DNA of 64,000 nt, taken from assembly GCF_040361275.1 (NCBI RefSeq), contig NZ_APNH01000002.1:372001-436000 (forward strand), written 5' to 3'. Shown here piece by piece: positions 17,348 to 25,297 of the stretch (its first letter is position 1; each line of letters starts with the position of its first letter). The stretch is from Salinisphaera sp. T31B1. Its GTDB lineage: Bacteria > Pseudomonadota > Gammaproteobacteria > Nevskiales > Salinisphaeraceae. A program made the translations under genes and the position numbers. Under the pieces are notes generated by a model. The model did no database searches. It saw only the letters and a list, made by a program, of their open reading frames with translations, and had not been told where the DNA came from.

Positions 17348-18064
17348 ATGGTCGAGCCAGAGATCGATATCAAGCCGCGCCATGTCGAGCGCCATCGCAT
17401 CGGACGGATCGGCTGGTTGCGGGCGGCGGTGCTAGGGGCCAACGACGGCATTGTATCGACGGCCAGCTTGATCATGGGCGTGGCGGCCGGCCACGCGGAT
17501 GCCGGGAGCATTCTGCTGGCGGGTGCGGCGGGCCTGGTTGCCGGTGCCATGTCGATGGCCGCCGGCGAGTATGTCTCGGTCAGTTCCCAGGCCGATACCG
17601 AGCGCGCCGAGCTGGAACGGGAACGCCGTGAGCTGGCCACCGATCCGCTGAACGAACAGGCCGAATTGACCGCGATCTATGTTGAACGTGGCCTGGAGCA
17701 CGCGCTCGCAGCCCGGGTCGCTACCCAGCTCATGGCCCACGATGCACTGGGAGCCCACGCGCGTGATGAACTCGGCCTAACCGACACCGCCTCGCCCCGA
17801 CCGGTACAGGCGGCGCTGGCCTCGGCGCTGACTTTCGCCATCGGGGCGAGTTTGCCGCTGCTGGTGGCCTGGCTGTCGCCGCCAACCGTTCGACTATGGA
17901 GTGTCAGCGTAAGCGCGCTGGCATGCCTGAGCCTGCTGGGCGGCCTGGCGGCCGCTGCCGGCGGCGCGCCCGTGGGCCGGGCTACGGCTCGTGTGACGTT
18001 CTGGGGCGCATTGGCCATGGGCTTGACCGCGGCGGTCGGCGCCCTGGTCGGCACAGCGATCTAA
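17348..18064 (+). CDS. VIT1/CCC1-family metal transporter
   Basis: This 238-residue membrane protein belongs to the vacuolar iron transporter family, which exports or stores Fe2+ or Mn2+. Family signatures are the first helix WLRAAVLGANDGIVSTASLI, the second helix ending AMSMAAGEYVSVSSQADTE, the cytoplasmic metal-binding helical region rich in Glu (ERAELERERREL) and three C-terminal helices. The ATG at 17348 has GAGGTG 7 nt upstream; a GTG at 17321 is less likely. It is a single gene with no iron-box that I can recognise. The direction of transport and the metal are inferred. Confidence 0.88.
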   Translation: MVEPEIDIKPRHVERHRIGRIGWLRAAVLGANDGIVSTASLIMGVAAGHADAGSILLAGAAGLVAGAMSMAAGEYVSVSSQADTERAELERERRELATDPLNEQAELTAIYVERGLEHALAARVATQLMAHDALGAHARDELGLTDTASPRPVQAALASALTFAIGASLPLLVAWLSPPTVRLWSVSVSALACLSLLGGLAAAAGGAPVGRATARVTFWGALAMGLTAAVGALVGTAI

Positions 18065-18318
18065 GGCCCTGCTGACCGCCGACGGCGCCGCAATGACACC
18101 CGGATGCGCGGCCCGCAAGCGTATGTTGCCCAAGTTGCCGGGCCATACGGTGTGCGCATCGGCGCGATCCCGGCCATGGGGCGGCCGTCGTCCGGCATCT
18201 AAGCGCGCTTGATAGCAACACCGTTCCAATCCGCACAGGCATCGTCCAAGGCGAGGTTTTGCCCAACGCCGCGTCCGGGTATTCTGCATTTTCGTCCTAT
18301 TGCCGTGCGCGTGCCGTG

Positions 18319-18792
18319 ATGAGTACCGACAAGCCGCCGTTTCCGCCCTTTGATCTCGACAGCGCCACCCGCAAGGTCCGGCTGGCCGAAAACGCATGGA
18401 ACAGTCGCGACCCGGACAAGGTTTCGCTGGCCTATACCGTCGATAGCGCATGGCGCAACCGCGCCACGTTTCTGACCGGCCGCGAGGCTATCGTGGCGTT
18501 TCTCCGTCATAAATGGGACACCGAACACGAATACCGGCTCATCAAGGAGCTCTGGGCCTTTCACGAGGCTCGTATCGCGGTGCGGTTCCAGTACGAGTAT
18601 CACGACGACGATGGCCGGTGGTTTCGTGCCTATGGCAACGAGCAATGGGCGTTCGACGACCATGGGCTCATGGTTCGACGTGAAGCGAGCATCAACGATG
18701 TAGCAATCAGTTCATCCCAGCGGCTGTTCCACTGGCCCGCCGGTCAGCCGCGCCCCGAGGATCATCCCGGGTTGAGTGAGCTGGGCTTGTGA
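18319..18792 (+). CDS. DUF1348 NTF2-like protein
   Basis: The protein has 157 residues and matches the DUF1348 branch of the NTF2-like superfamily: [18 protein letters not shown], a WRNR segment, [51 protein letters not shown] and the RREASINDV ending are all typical. The fold forms a cone-shaped pocket, and the family function is unknown. The ATG at 18319 is chosen over an upstream in-frame codon because homologues start just before the PPFPPF segment. It precedes the carbonic anhydrase gene by 108 bp but is probably separate from it. Confidence 0.85.
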   Translation: MSTDKPPFPPFDLDSATRKVRLAENAWNSRDPDKVSLAYTVDSAWRNRATFLTGREAIVAFLRHKWDTEHEYRLIKELWAFHEARIAVRFQYEYHDDDGRWFRAYGNEQWAFDDHGLMVRREASINDVAISSSQRLFHWPAGQPRPEDHPGLSELGL

Positions 18793-18829
18793 TCACATGG
18801 CCGTGAGTCGACAGCACAATACCGGCTTT

Positions 18830-18858
18830 TTCGTGGCGCCAAAGCCTGTGGTTATACT
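18830..18858 (+). promoter_or_regulatory. Possible sigma-70 promoter of the carbonic anhydrase gene
   Basis: A good -10 hexamer TATACT lies at 18853-18858, 43 bp before the start codon. The -35 (TTCGTG, 17 bp upstream) is weak, so the assignment rests on the -10 alone. Confidence 0.3.
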
Positions 18859-18900
18859 GCGGCTGCCAACCCATCGATCGACGCAAGGATTTCTACGCGC

Positions 18901-19527
18901 ATGCTGACCGCCGAACAAGCTCTCGATAGGCTCAAGAAGGGAAACCAACGGTTCGTCGAAAACATCGAACAGAACGAAACCCTCGCCAACCATGCACCGC
19001 GTGCCGAGCTGGTGCAGGAGCAGAAGCCGATCGCCATTATCCTAGGCTGTTCGGATGCGCGGGTGCCGGCCGAACTGGTGTTCACTCAAGGCCTGGGTGA
19101 TCTGTTCGTGATCCGGGTGGCCGGTAACATCGTATCGCCGTCGCAGATCGGCAGCGTCGAGTTCGCGGCTGCCATGTTCGGCACGCCGCTGGTCGTTGTG
19201 CTGGGGCATACGCAGTGCGGTGCCGTGACTGCCACATTGTCAGAGCTCCAGCAACCGACCGAGAACCAGTCGCCGAATCTGCAGGCGATCGTCAAGCGTG
19301 TGCAGCCTTCGGTCGAGAAGCTGCTACTCACCGATCTACGCCACGACCACACCGCACTGATACGGGAAGCGGTACGGGCCAATGTACATCGCTCGGTTCG
19401 TCAACTCCGGCGCGGCTCTGACATTCTGGAAAACCTGATCAGCGACGGATCCCTGACCATTGTCGGCGCGGAATACGCCATCGAAACCGGCAAGGTCGAA
19501 TTTCTCGAAGACAGCGTTCAGGCCTGA
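18901..19527 (+). CDS. Beta-class carbonic anhydrase
   Basis: The enzyme has 208 residues and interconverts CO2 and bicarbonate in the cytoplasm, supplying bicarbonate for carboxylases and pH control. The zinc ligands are Cys50, His103 and Cys106, with the Asp52-Arg54 dyad in CSDAR and the GHTQCGA loop. The fold segments LFVIRVAGNIVSPSQIGSVE are typical. The last 30 residues (GSLTIVGAEYAIETGKVEF) are the usual C-terminal strand. The length is normal. The gene follows a DUF1348 gene and precedes a HAD hydrolase gene by 40 bp, so the latter could be co-transcribed. Confidence 0.94.
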   Translation: MLTAEQALDRLKKGNQRFVENIEQNETLANHAPRAELVQEQKPIAIILGCSDARVPAELVFTQGLGDLFVIRVAGNIVSPSQIGSVEFAAAMFGTPLVVVLGHTQCGAVTATLSELQQPTENQSPNLQAIVKRVQPSVEKLLLTDLRHDHTALIREAVRANVHRSVRQLRRGSDILENLISDGSLTIVGAEYAIETGKVEFLEDSVQA

Positions 19528-19567
19528 GCCGCGCCGCTTTCAATCCTTTCCCGGACGAGCGTTTGTC

Positions 19568-20278
19568 ATGACCACACCCGGACAACTGCCACGTATCCTT
19601 GCGTTCGACGTATTCGGCACGGTAGCCGACTGGCATACCAGCGTCGCACGGGAGGTGGAGTCGCTCGGGCTCGGCGTGGACGGCGCCGATTTCGCCCGAG
19701 CGTGGCGGGCCGAGTACAAACCCGCGATGGCGCGGGTACGGTCCGGCGAACTGGGCTGGACACGTATCGACGATCTGCATCGCATGAATCTCGACGAGGT
19801 GCTCGCACGATACGACGTGGCACTCGACGAGACTACCTGTCATGCGCTCAACCGAATCTGGCATCGGCTCGATCCATGGCCGGATACCGTTGAAGGGCTG
19901 ACGCGCCTGAAGACCCGTTTCACCCTTTGTACGTTGTCGAATGGCAATCTTGGCCTGCTCGCCGACATGGCCAAGCATGCCGGCATGCCCTGGGATCTGA
20001 TCCTGTCGGCGGAGGTGTTTCGTCACTACAAGCCGGATCGACAGACCTATCTGGGCGTTGCCGACATATTCGACGCCGATCCCGCCGAGGTTATGATGGT
20101 AGCCGCGCATCAAAGCGATCTGGACGCAGCGCGTGAATGCGGACTGAAAACAGCCTATATAGAACGCGTTCATGAATTCGGCGCGGATCGACCCAAGGAC
20201 GTGACCGGCTCCGAACACAACGATTTCCACGCAGCGGATCTGATCGACCTCGCCAGGCAGCTCGACTGCACATCCTGA
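19568..20278 (+). CDS. HAD-superfamily hydrolase, haloacid dehalogenase type II-like
   Basis: The product has 236 residues. The HAD nucleophile is Asp14 in FDVFGTVADW; motif II is TLSNGN; the lysine motif is in HYKPDRQTYL; motif III is MMVAAHQSDLDAAR. This layout is that of type II 2-haloacid dehalogenases, which remove halide from 2-haloacids. However, the Ser and Asn that precede the last catalytic Asp in well-studied enzymes (SSNAWD) are Ala and His here (AAHQSD). Dehalogenase activity is therefore uncertain, and a general HAD hydrolase role is possible. The start ATG at 19568 has only a weak ribosome site. Confidence 0.8.
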   Translation: MTTPGQLPRILAFDVFGTVADWHTSVAREVESLGLGVDGADFARAWRAEYKPAMARVRSGELGWTRIDDLHRMNLDEVLARYDVALDETTCHALNRIWHRLDPWPDTVEGLTRLKTRFTLCTLSNGNLGLLADMAKHAGMPWDLILSAEVFRHYKPDRQTYLGVADIFDADPAEVMMVAAHQSDLDAARECGLKTAYIERVHEFGADRPKDVTGSEHNDFHAADLIDLARQLDCTS

Positions 20279-20310
20279 AGCACGGCTGGCGGCCACCGTC
20301 AAACCGTGTC

Positions 20311-20350
20311 GAGAACAACTATAACAATTTTATCAATCGATTATTCCGGT
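20311..20350. promoter_or_regulatory. AT-rich island, likely promoter of the DUF302 gene
   Basis: A 40-bp patch that is mostly A/T interrupts GC-rich DNA 70-110 bp before the DUF302 start. It includes TATAACAATTTTATCAATCG and the palindrome AATCGATT. It probably carries promoter or operator elements, but no clean -35/-10 pair stands out. Confidence 0.35.
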
Positions 20351-20419
20351 TTTCTCGAAACAGGATGAACAACGGAGCCTGCGTCACGCGGGACGAGAGA
20401 ATAAACAAAAGGCTCACAT

Positions 20420-20884
20420 ATGCGCCGTATATCCTTGTTTTCCTCAGTTTTATTGTCGGTCGTCATGTATGGCCATGCACTGGCAGCCGATGGCTTGATA
20501 CAGCGCCAGAGCCCTTATTCAGTCGACCAGACCGTGGCGCGCTTCGTCGAACGCGCAGAAGACAAGGGGCTGACGATCTTTGCTACGGTCGATCATGCCG
20601 CCGGCGCCCAAACGGCCGGACTGTCGTTGCGCCCCACCACCGTGGTGATATTCGGCAACCCGAAAGGCGGGACTCCGTTCATGCAGTGCGCACAGACGGT
20701 CGGTATCGATCTGCCGCTCAAGGCGTTGATCTACCGCGATGCCAACGGCCAGGTCTGGCTGAGCTACAACGATCCGGACTATATCGCCAAGCGTCACGAT
20801 GTCGACGATTGTGCGGCCGTCGCACCGATCACCAAAGCGCTCGCCGGTCTCGCCGAGGCTACCGTAGCACGCGGCGACGATTAG
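20420..20884 (+). CDS. Exported DUF302 protein
   Basis: The protein has 154 residues, with a signal peptide of about 23 residues (MRRISLFSSVLLSVVMYGHA, then LA-AD). The mature part is a DUF302 domain: SVDQTVARFVERAEDKGLTI, TIFATVDHAAGAQTAG, LRPTTVVIFGNPKGGTPFMQ, GIDLPLKALIYRD and WLSYNDPDYIAKRH are all family hallmarks. The domain forms small dimers. Its role is unknown, though it is often found with metal or redox genes. The ATG at 20420 has AAAGG upstream. The promoter region is strikingly AT-rich. Confidence 0.88.
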   Translation: MRRISLFSSVLLSVVMYGHALAADGLIQRQSPYSVDQTVARFVERAEDKGLTIFATVDHAAGAQTAGLSLRPTTVVIFGNPKGGTPFMQCAQTVGIDLPLKALIYRDANGQVWLSYNDPDYIAKRHDVDDCAAVAPITKALAGLAEATVARGDD

Positions 20885-20945
20885 GCTCACACTGATCGCT
20901 CGGCGCGGTTCGTACCGGAGCGTCGAAACAAATGGGAGATGCGTG

Positions 20946-21545
20946 ATGACCACTGGCTTGAAAACCTTGCGCTCGGTTTCCGGGCTGAGCGATCAGCCGC
21001 CGGGATTGTCGGATTCGGCGTTGATTCTCATCGATTGCCAGAACACCTACCGTGAGGGCGTCATGGCGTTGAGCGGCGTCGAAGCCGCTCTGGAACAGGC
21101 CGCTCGACTGCTGGAACGGGCGCGCGGGCTGGGCGTACCGATCTTTCATATCCGCCACGATGCCGGCGAAGGCTCCCCGTATGATCTCAATACGCACCTC
21201 GGTCAGATCGCCGACGAAGTCGCACCGGCCGACGGCGAGTCGGTGGTGACCAAAACACATCCCAACAGCTTCGTGAATACCGATCTCGACAAGGAACTGC
21301 GTGCCGCGGGCGTGAACAATCTCGTGCTGGGCGGCTTCATGACACATATGTGCGTCAATTCGACCGCGCGCGGCGCATTCAACCTCGGTTATGCACCGAC
21401 CGTCGTGGCGGCAGCGACGGCGACGCGCGATCTGCCTCGTGGCCGCGACGTCGTATCGGCACGCGCCCTGCACGACGCCAGCCTGGCCAGCATCGCCGAT
21501 CTGTTCGGCGTGGTCGTTGACGACGTCGCGGATCTGCCGGACTGA
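20946..21545 (+). CDS. Isochorismatase-like cysteine hydrolase
   Basis: The product has 199 residues of the isochorismatase-like fold. The catalytic triad is visible as Asp30 (LILIDCQNTY), Lys103 (VTKTHPNSF) and Cys136 (GFMTHMCVNSTAR), preceded by a cis-peptide-type glycine-rich turn. Enzymes of this family hydrolyse amides or esters such as nicotinamide, ureidoacrylate and N-carbamoyl compounds. The ATG at 20946 is preferred over a GTG 3 nt earlier because GGGAG lies 7 nt upstream of the ATG. It is followed 47 bp later by an HCCA-isomerase-like gene on the same strand. The substrate is unknown. Confidence 0.88.
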   Translation: MTTGLKTLRSVSGLSDQPPGLSDSALILIDCQNTYREGVMALSGVEAALEQAARLLERARGLGVPIFHIRHDAGEGSPYDLNTHLGQIADEVAPADGESVVTKTHPNSFVNTDLDKELRAAGVNNLVLGGFMTHMCVNSTARGAFNLGYAPTVVAAATATRDLPRGRDVVSARALHDASLASIADLFGVVVDDVADLPD

Positions 21546-21592
21546 CGTACAGACCACGGCGACCGCAAGGGCATTCAGTCGATACCCGGTGT

Positions 21593-22228
21593 ATGAAGCA
21601 AGCTGCGCCAATCGACTGGTATTTCGACTTCGTGTCACCGTTCGCGTATATCGCGCGGCACCGTTTGGCCGAACTCGACACGCACCGGCCCATCCAGCCG
21701 CGGCCCGTCTTGCTCGCTGCCATACTGGGACACCATGGCCAGCTGGGTCCGGCCGAGATCGAGCCTAAGCGACAGTGGACCTACCGCATGGCCCACTGGC
21801 AGGCCTGCGACGCGGGACTGCCCTTGCGTTTCCCGTCCGCGCATCCGTTCAATCCGCTGGGTTGGTTACGCCTGGCTATTGCCGGCGGCTGTCGTTGGCA
21901 AATCATCGATACCATCTTCGAGCGGCTGTGGACGACGGGTGCAGACCCCGCCGACGAGCGTGGCCTGGCAGACACAGCCCGCGAATACGCGATTGACCAG
22001 TCGGCGCTCACGGCCGAACAGGTCAAGCAAACGCTTCGCGAGCAGACCGAATCGGCCATTCGGGCCGGCGTGTTCGGCGTGCCGACGCTGGCGATCGACG
22101 GTGAACTGTTCTGGGGCGCGGATGCAATCCCGTTCGCTGCCGCCTATCTGGACGACCCGGCCATACTCGACGACCCCGAGCTACGGCGCCTGGATACCCT
22201 GCCCACCGGTGTCGTACGGGCTCGCTAG
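21593..22228 (+). CDS. 2-hydroxychromene-2-carboxylate isomerase-like (DsbA/kappa-GST fold)
   Basis: The protein has 211 residues with the HCCA isomerase signature: IDWYFDFVSPFAYIARHRL, where Ser15 takes the place of the DsbA active-site cysteine and activates glutathione. Other typical parts are the helical insertion, and GVFGVPTLAIDGELFWGADA with the cis-proline loop. Known enzymes act in naphthalene breakdown with GSH as cofactor. No other aromatic catabolism genes are near, so the physiological substrate is open. The ATG is at 21593, 47 bp after the cysteine hydrolase gene, which may share its transcript. Confidence 0.87.
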   Translation: MKQAAPIDWYFDFVSPFAYIARHRLAELDTHRPIQPRPVLLAAILGHHGQLGPAEIEPKRQWTYRMAHWQACDAGLPLRFPSAHPFNPLGWLRLAIAGGCRWQIIDTIFERLWTTGADPADERGLADTAREYAIDQSALTAEQVKQTLREQTESAIRAGVFGVPTLAIDGELFWGADAIPFAAAYLDDPAILDDPELRRLDTLPTGVVRAR

Positions 22229-22366
22229 CGGCTCGGGAGGTTTCGCACGATTGCGGAGTGACACCAGCGCCCGTCGCGTTCGGCGGGCCACCAGGTCGGC
22301 GACCGCTGCGATCGGCGCAGATTCAGGCAACCCGCACCCTGCGGCACGCGCAGACAAGCATGTATC

Positions 22367-23533
22367 CTACGACACCGCCCCGCGCGCGGTGACGTCGGCC
22401 CGGGCCTTGGCGACATGCACAAGCGCCTGTTCGAAGCGCGCGACCGCCTCATCCACGTGCTGCAATTTATCCAGCCCGAACAGACCGATACGGAACGAAC
22501 TGAACGATTCGCCTTCATCGCACATCAGCGGTACACCCGCGGCGATCTGGACACCGGCTTGGGCAAACCGTCGGCCGGACTGAATCTCGTCATCGTCGGT
22601 ATAGCTGACCACCACACCCGAGGACTGAAACCCGTCCGCGGCGACACTGGCAAAGCCATGCGCCTCCAGTAATCCGCGCACTTTCCGGCCCAGTTCGTAC
22701 TGGCGCTCCCGCAGGCGCTCGAAACCGAGGACCTCCGTTTCGCGCATCATATCCAGCAGCCGGACGAGGCCATCCGTAGGCATGGTCGCATGATAGGCCT
22801 GCCCACCCGCCTCGTAGGTTTCCATGATCTCAAGCCACTTGCGCAGATCGCAGGCATAGCTGCTGCTTCGCGTATCTTCGATCCGCTTGCGGGCATGCGC
22901 GCTGAGCATCACCATCGCGCAACAAGGCGTTGCACTCCAGCCTTTCTGCGGCGCACTGATCAGCACATCCACCCCGCAGGCCTGCATATCGACCCAGTCG
23001 ACACCCGAGGCGATACAGTCCAGCACGAACAAGCCGCCGTGCTCGTGGACCGCGGCGCCAACCGCTTGTAGATAATCGGCCGGCAGTCGCAGGCCGGCGG
23101 ATGTTTCGGTGTGCGGTGCGAACACCACGGCCGGCCGTTCGCAACGGATCGTGGCCACGACTTCGTCGATCGGCGCGGGTACGAAGGGCGCATGATGGTC
23201 GTGTGCGTTGCGACGCGCCTTGAGTACCGTTGTGGATATGGGTATACCGCCGGTGTCGAGAATCTGCGACCAGCGATAACTGAACCAGCCGTTGCGCAGC
23301 ACCAGGACCGGCTCGCCGCCAGCGAACTGCCGCGCGACCGCTTCCATCCCAAAGGTGCCGCTACCGGGGACGATGATCGATGAATAAGCGTTGTAAACGC
23401 GCTTGAGCACCGCCGAGATATCAACCAATACATGCTTGAAGCGTGCTGACATGTGATTGAGCGCGCGGTCGGTATAGACCACGGAATATTCCATCAACCC
23501 GTCCGGGTCGACGTGTGACCATGTATCCGTCAT
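22367..23533 (-). CDS. Class V aminotransferase, serine/alanine-glyoxylate type
   Basis: This 388-residue PLP enzyme of fold type I belongs to the class V family that includes serine-glyoxylate, alanine-glyoxylate and 2-aminoethylphosphonate-pyruvate aminotransferases. It has VPGSGTFGMEAVARQF near the N-terminus, HTETSAGLRLPADY, LFVLDCIASGVDWVD with the PLP aspartate, and SAPQKGWSATPCCAMV with the Schiff-base lysine. The ATG at 23533 has GGAGA 6 nt upstream; the GTG at 23563 is rejected. It is convergent with the HCCA-like gene. The exact donor and acceptor cannot be told. Confidence 0.87.
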   Translation of the reverse strand: MTDTWSHVDPDGLMEYSVVYTDRALNHMSARFKHVLVDISAVLKRVYNAYSSIIVPGSGTFGMEAVARQFAGGEPVLVLRNGWFSYRWSQILDTGGIPISTTVLKARRNAHDHHAPFVPAPIDEVVATIRCERPAVVFAPHTETSAGLRLPADYLQAVGAAVHEHGGLFVLDCIASGVDWVDMQACGVDVLISAPQKGWSATPCCAMVMLSAHARKRIEDTRSSSYACDLRKWLEIMETYEAGGQAYHATMPTDGLVRLLDMMRETEVLGFERLRERQYELGRKVRGLLEAHGFASVAADGFQSSGVVVSYTDDDEIQSGRRFAQAGVQIAAGVPLMCDEGESFSSFRIGLFGLDKLQHVDEAVARFEQALVHVAKARADVTARGAVS

Positions 23534-24047
23534 CGGCTGTCTCCGCAGCGCTGTATCCGGCACTCATGGTGGCACAAATGCCGCAACGGCGGCGCGTCGC
23601 GGTATTGCGGTTACACTTGTGGGACGCCCCGATCGAGCCGACCCTAGGGATGCATTCTGAGAGCTACTGGCCGCAGCGTTCAAATCCGGCCCTACGACTA
23701 CCCCCGAGCGCCGGTTACGGGCCCTGCCAGTGGCCTTGCGCACGCGTCGTGGCTGCAGCAGACGTGCCCGCGCTGTGCGTCGTTCAACCGATACCCGTGA
23801 ACGGCGGCTCGCCAACCCGGGCGACGGCTCGGGGCACGCGGCTCCCCCAGCCGCTCGACGATTGTCGTTCACGACGCCTAAAAACGCGTGGATCGCTCGT
23901 GCATCCGGTAACCGTCGGACTGGTTTGGCGGCCGCTCGCTGCCGGCAAGCGCGGCCCGAGCCGGTGCGAGCGGACGCGTAGCCTGGTGGCGCCGGATTCT
24001 TGGCCCCGAGGGTATATGCGGACGTACGGGCATGGCCGGCGCCGGCG
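23534..24047. other. Long intergenic region, no supported gene
   Basis: These 514 bp separate the divergent class V aminotransferase and acpH genes. Several overlapping open frames exist but none has a family pattern, a plausible ribosome site, or a preference in codon use. One tRNA-like TTCAAAT loop at about 23679 does not form a T-arm. It may contain promoters for both genes or the remains of a lost gene. Confidence 0.4.
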
Positions 24048-24650
24048 ATGAACCTGCTCGCGCACTGCCTGCTGGCACACCGTAGCGGTACCTCTTTCGC
24101 CGGACAGATTCTGGGCGACATGATCAAAGGCAGGCTCGTCGGTGACTATCCGGCCCCGATCGAACAGGGCATCGCGCTCCATCGCGCTATTGACCGGATC
24201 AGTGACGATCATCCGGCCCATCGTGATCTACGTCGGCAATTTGCACCGCCGCTTCGACGCTACGCCGGCATCCTCGTGGATATCGGCTTCGATGCCAGTC
24301 TTGCCCGTGCATGGCCTGCCTATCACTCGGACGATCTTCGCCGATTCACGCAAATGGCCCAGGATCAGGTCATCGCGGAATGGCCGGCCCACGCGCCGGT
24401 CCCGGCCGGGCGCATGCAAGGACTCGGGCGTGTCATGGCTGACTATCAACGGCCCCGGGGTATCCAGCGAGCGCTGGATTCGGTCGCCTCGCGCCTCCGG
24501 CGCGACAATCCGGTCGGCGAGGCGCTGCCCAGGCTCGAGGCGCTCGAACCGCTGTTCGACGAAGCGCTTGCTTCACTGGTAACCGATCTCGAGGCCCATG
24601 TGTGCTTGCTCGTGCGCACGACGGACCAGCCACCCGCAAGCGCTACCTAG
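24048..24650 (+). CDS. acpH: Acyl carrier protein phosphodiesterase
   Basis: The protein has 200 residues, close to E. coli AcpH. It removes the 4'-phosphopantetheine arm from holo-ACP in the cytoplasm. Family features are the start MNLLAHCLLAH, GQILGDMIKG, IALHRAIDRISDDHP with metal-binding His and Asp of an HD-like fold, FAPPLRRYAGILVDIGFDA, and a final helical part. The ATG at 24048 fits this motif at residue 1. The stop codon shares the four bases CTAG (24647-24650) with the stop of the convergent gene on the other strand. Confidence 0.9.
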   Translation: MNLLAHCLLAHRSGTSFAGQILGDMIKGRLVGDYPAPIEQGIALHRAIDRISDDHPAHRDLRRQFAPPLRRYAGILVDIGFDASLARAWPAYHSDDLRRFTQMAQDQVIAEWPAHAPVPAGRMQGLGRVMADYQRPRGIQRALDSVASRLRRDNPVGEALPRLEALEPLFDEALASLVTDLEAHVCLLVRTTDQPPASAT

Positions 24651-25222
24651 GCGTTTTTCTCAAGCCGGGCGGCGACGTCGATATCCCGCATCTCGCGAAT
24701 GCGATCCGAGTCGATCTGGCGGGCGATCTGACGCGCGACGACCCGCTTGAGCTCGCCTTCAACGTCCGCTACGACATCCAGCACCGAGGCGCGCAGGCCC
24801 TGCGCGGTCACATTGACCTCCACGTCGCGCTCGGTCGGCGCCGGGACGTCGATGAAGATTCGCAGGGTATCGCGCGGCCGCGCCGTCAATGTCAGTCGAG
24901 CCGCCATCTCCGCGACAAAGCGATGGTCGTGGGCCGCCAGGCGCACGACCAGTTCGAGCTCGATCGGCAGTGTGATCGCGTAACGCACCGCCTCACCGGC
25001 CATCGGCGCGACGCTGGGCTGGCTGACCGCGCCCTCGGCACGGATACTGGCCAACCCACCCGGGCCGACCTTGCGGGGGCCGAAATCGATCTGATTGCCG
25101 GCCAGATTCGCCAAGGCGGCTTCGACCCGCGCCTGGGTTACCGCATGGCGCAGAAAGTCCCGCCCGAAGGCGGCGAACGCCGCCGTGTCATCGGCCGGAT
25201 TCTGCTCGGCAAACGCACTCAT
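24647..25222 (-). CDS. Unrecognised soluble protein of 191 residues
   Basis: No family was identified with certainty. The protein has an N-terminal helical part (FGRDFLRHAVTQARVEAALA), a glycine turn KVGPGGLASIRAEG, a strand-rich centre (ITLPIELELVVRLAAHDHRF, LTLTARPRDTLRIFIDVPAP) and a C-terminal helical part ending DIDVAARLEKNA. From memory the GPGGLAS turn and the IDVAA ending resemble uncharacterised actinobacterial proteins, which I could not check. The ATG at 25222 follows a strong G-rich ribosome site. Its codon use matches its neighbours. It lies 75 bp after the IalB-family gene on the same strand, so co-transcription is possible. Its stop overlaps the convergent acpH stop. Confidence 0.7.
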   Translation of the reverse strand: MSAFAEQNPADDTAAFAAFGRDFLRHAVTQARVEAALANLAGNQIDFGPRKVGPGGLASIRAEGAVSQPSVAPMAGEAVRYAITLPIELELVVRLAAHDHRFVAEMAARLTLTARPRDTLRIFIDVPAPTERDVEVNVTAQGLRASVLDVVADVEGELKRVVARQIARQIDSDRIREMRDIDVAARLEKNA

Positions 25223-25297
25223 CACACCCCTCCCTTGCAGCCCTCGACACCCTCCCGACGATGGCGATGGCGGGCCGACGCTTGGAAAAACCGGCGC

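Noticed and set aside
16745-17395. Minus-strand open frame of 216 codons
   Set aside because: It overlaps the well-supported UPF0178 gene and the VIT1-type gene start, and its product has no recognisable structure.
23670-23700. tRNA-like T-loop GTTCAAATCC
   Set aside because: The flanking bases do not form a 5-bp T-stem and no acceptor or anticodon arm can be found upstream.
23784-24221. Minus-strand open frame of 145 codons overlapping acpH
   Set aside because: acpH on the plus strand has strong family motifs; this frame has none.
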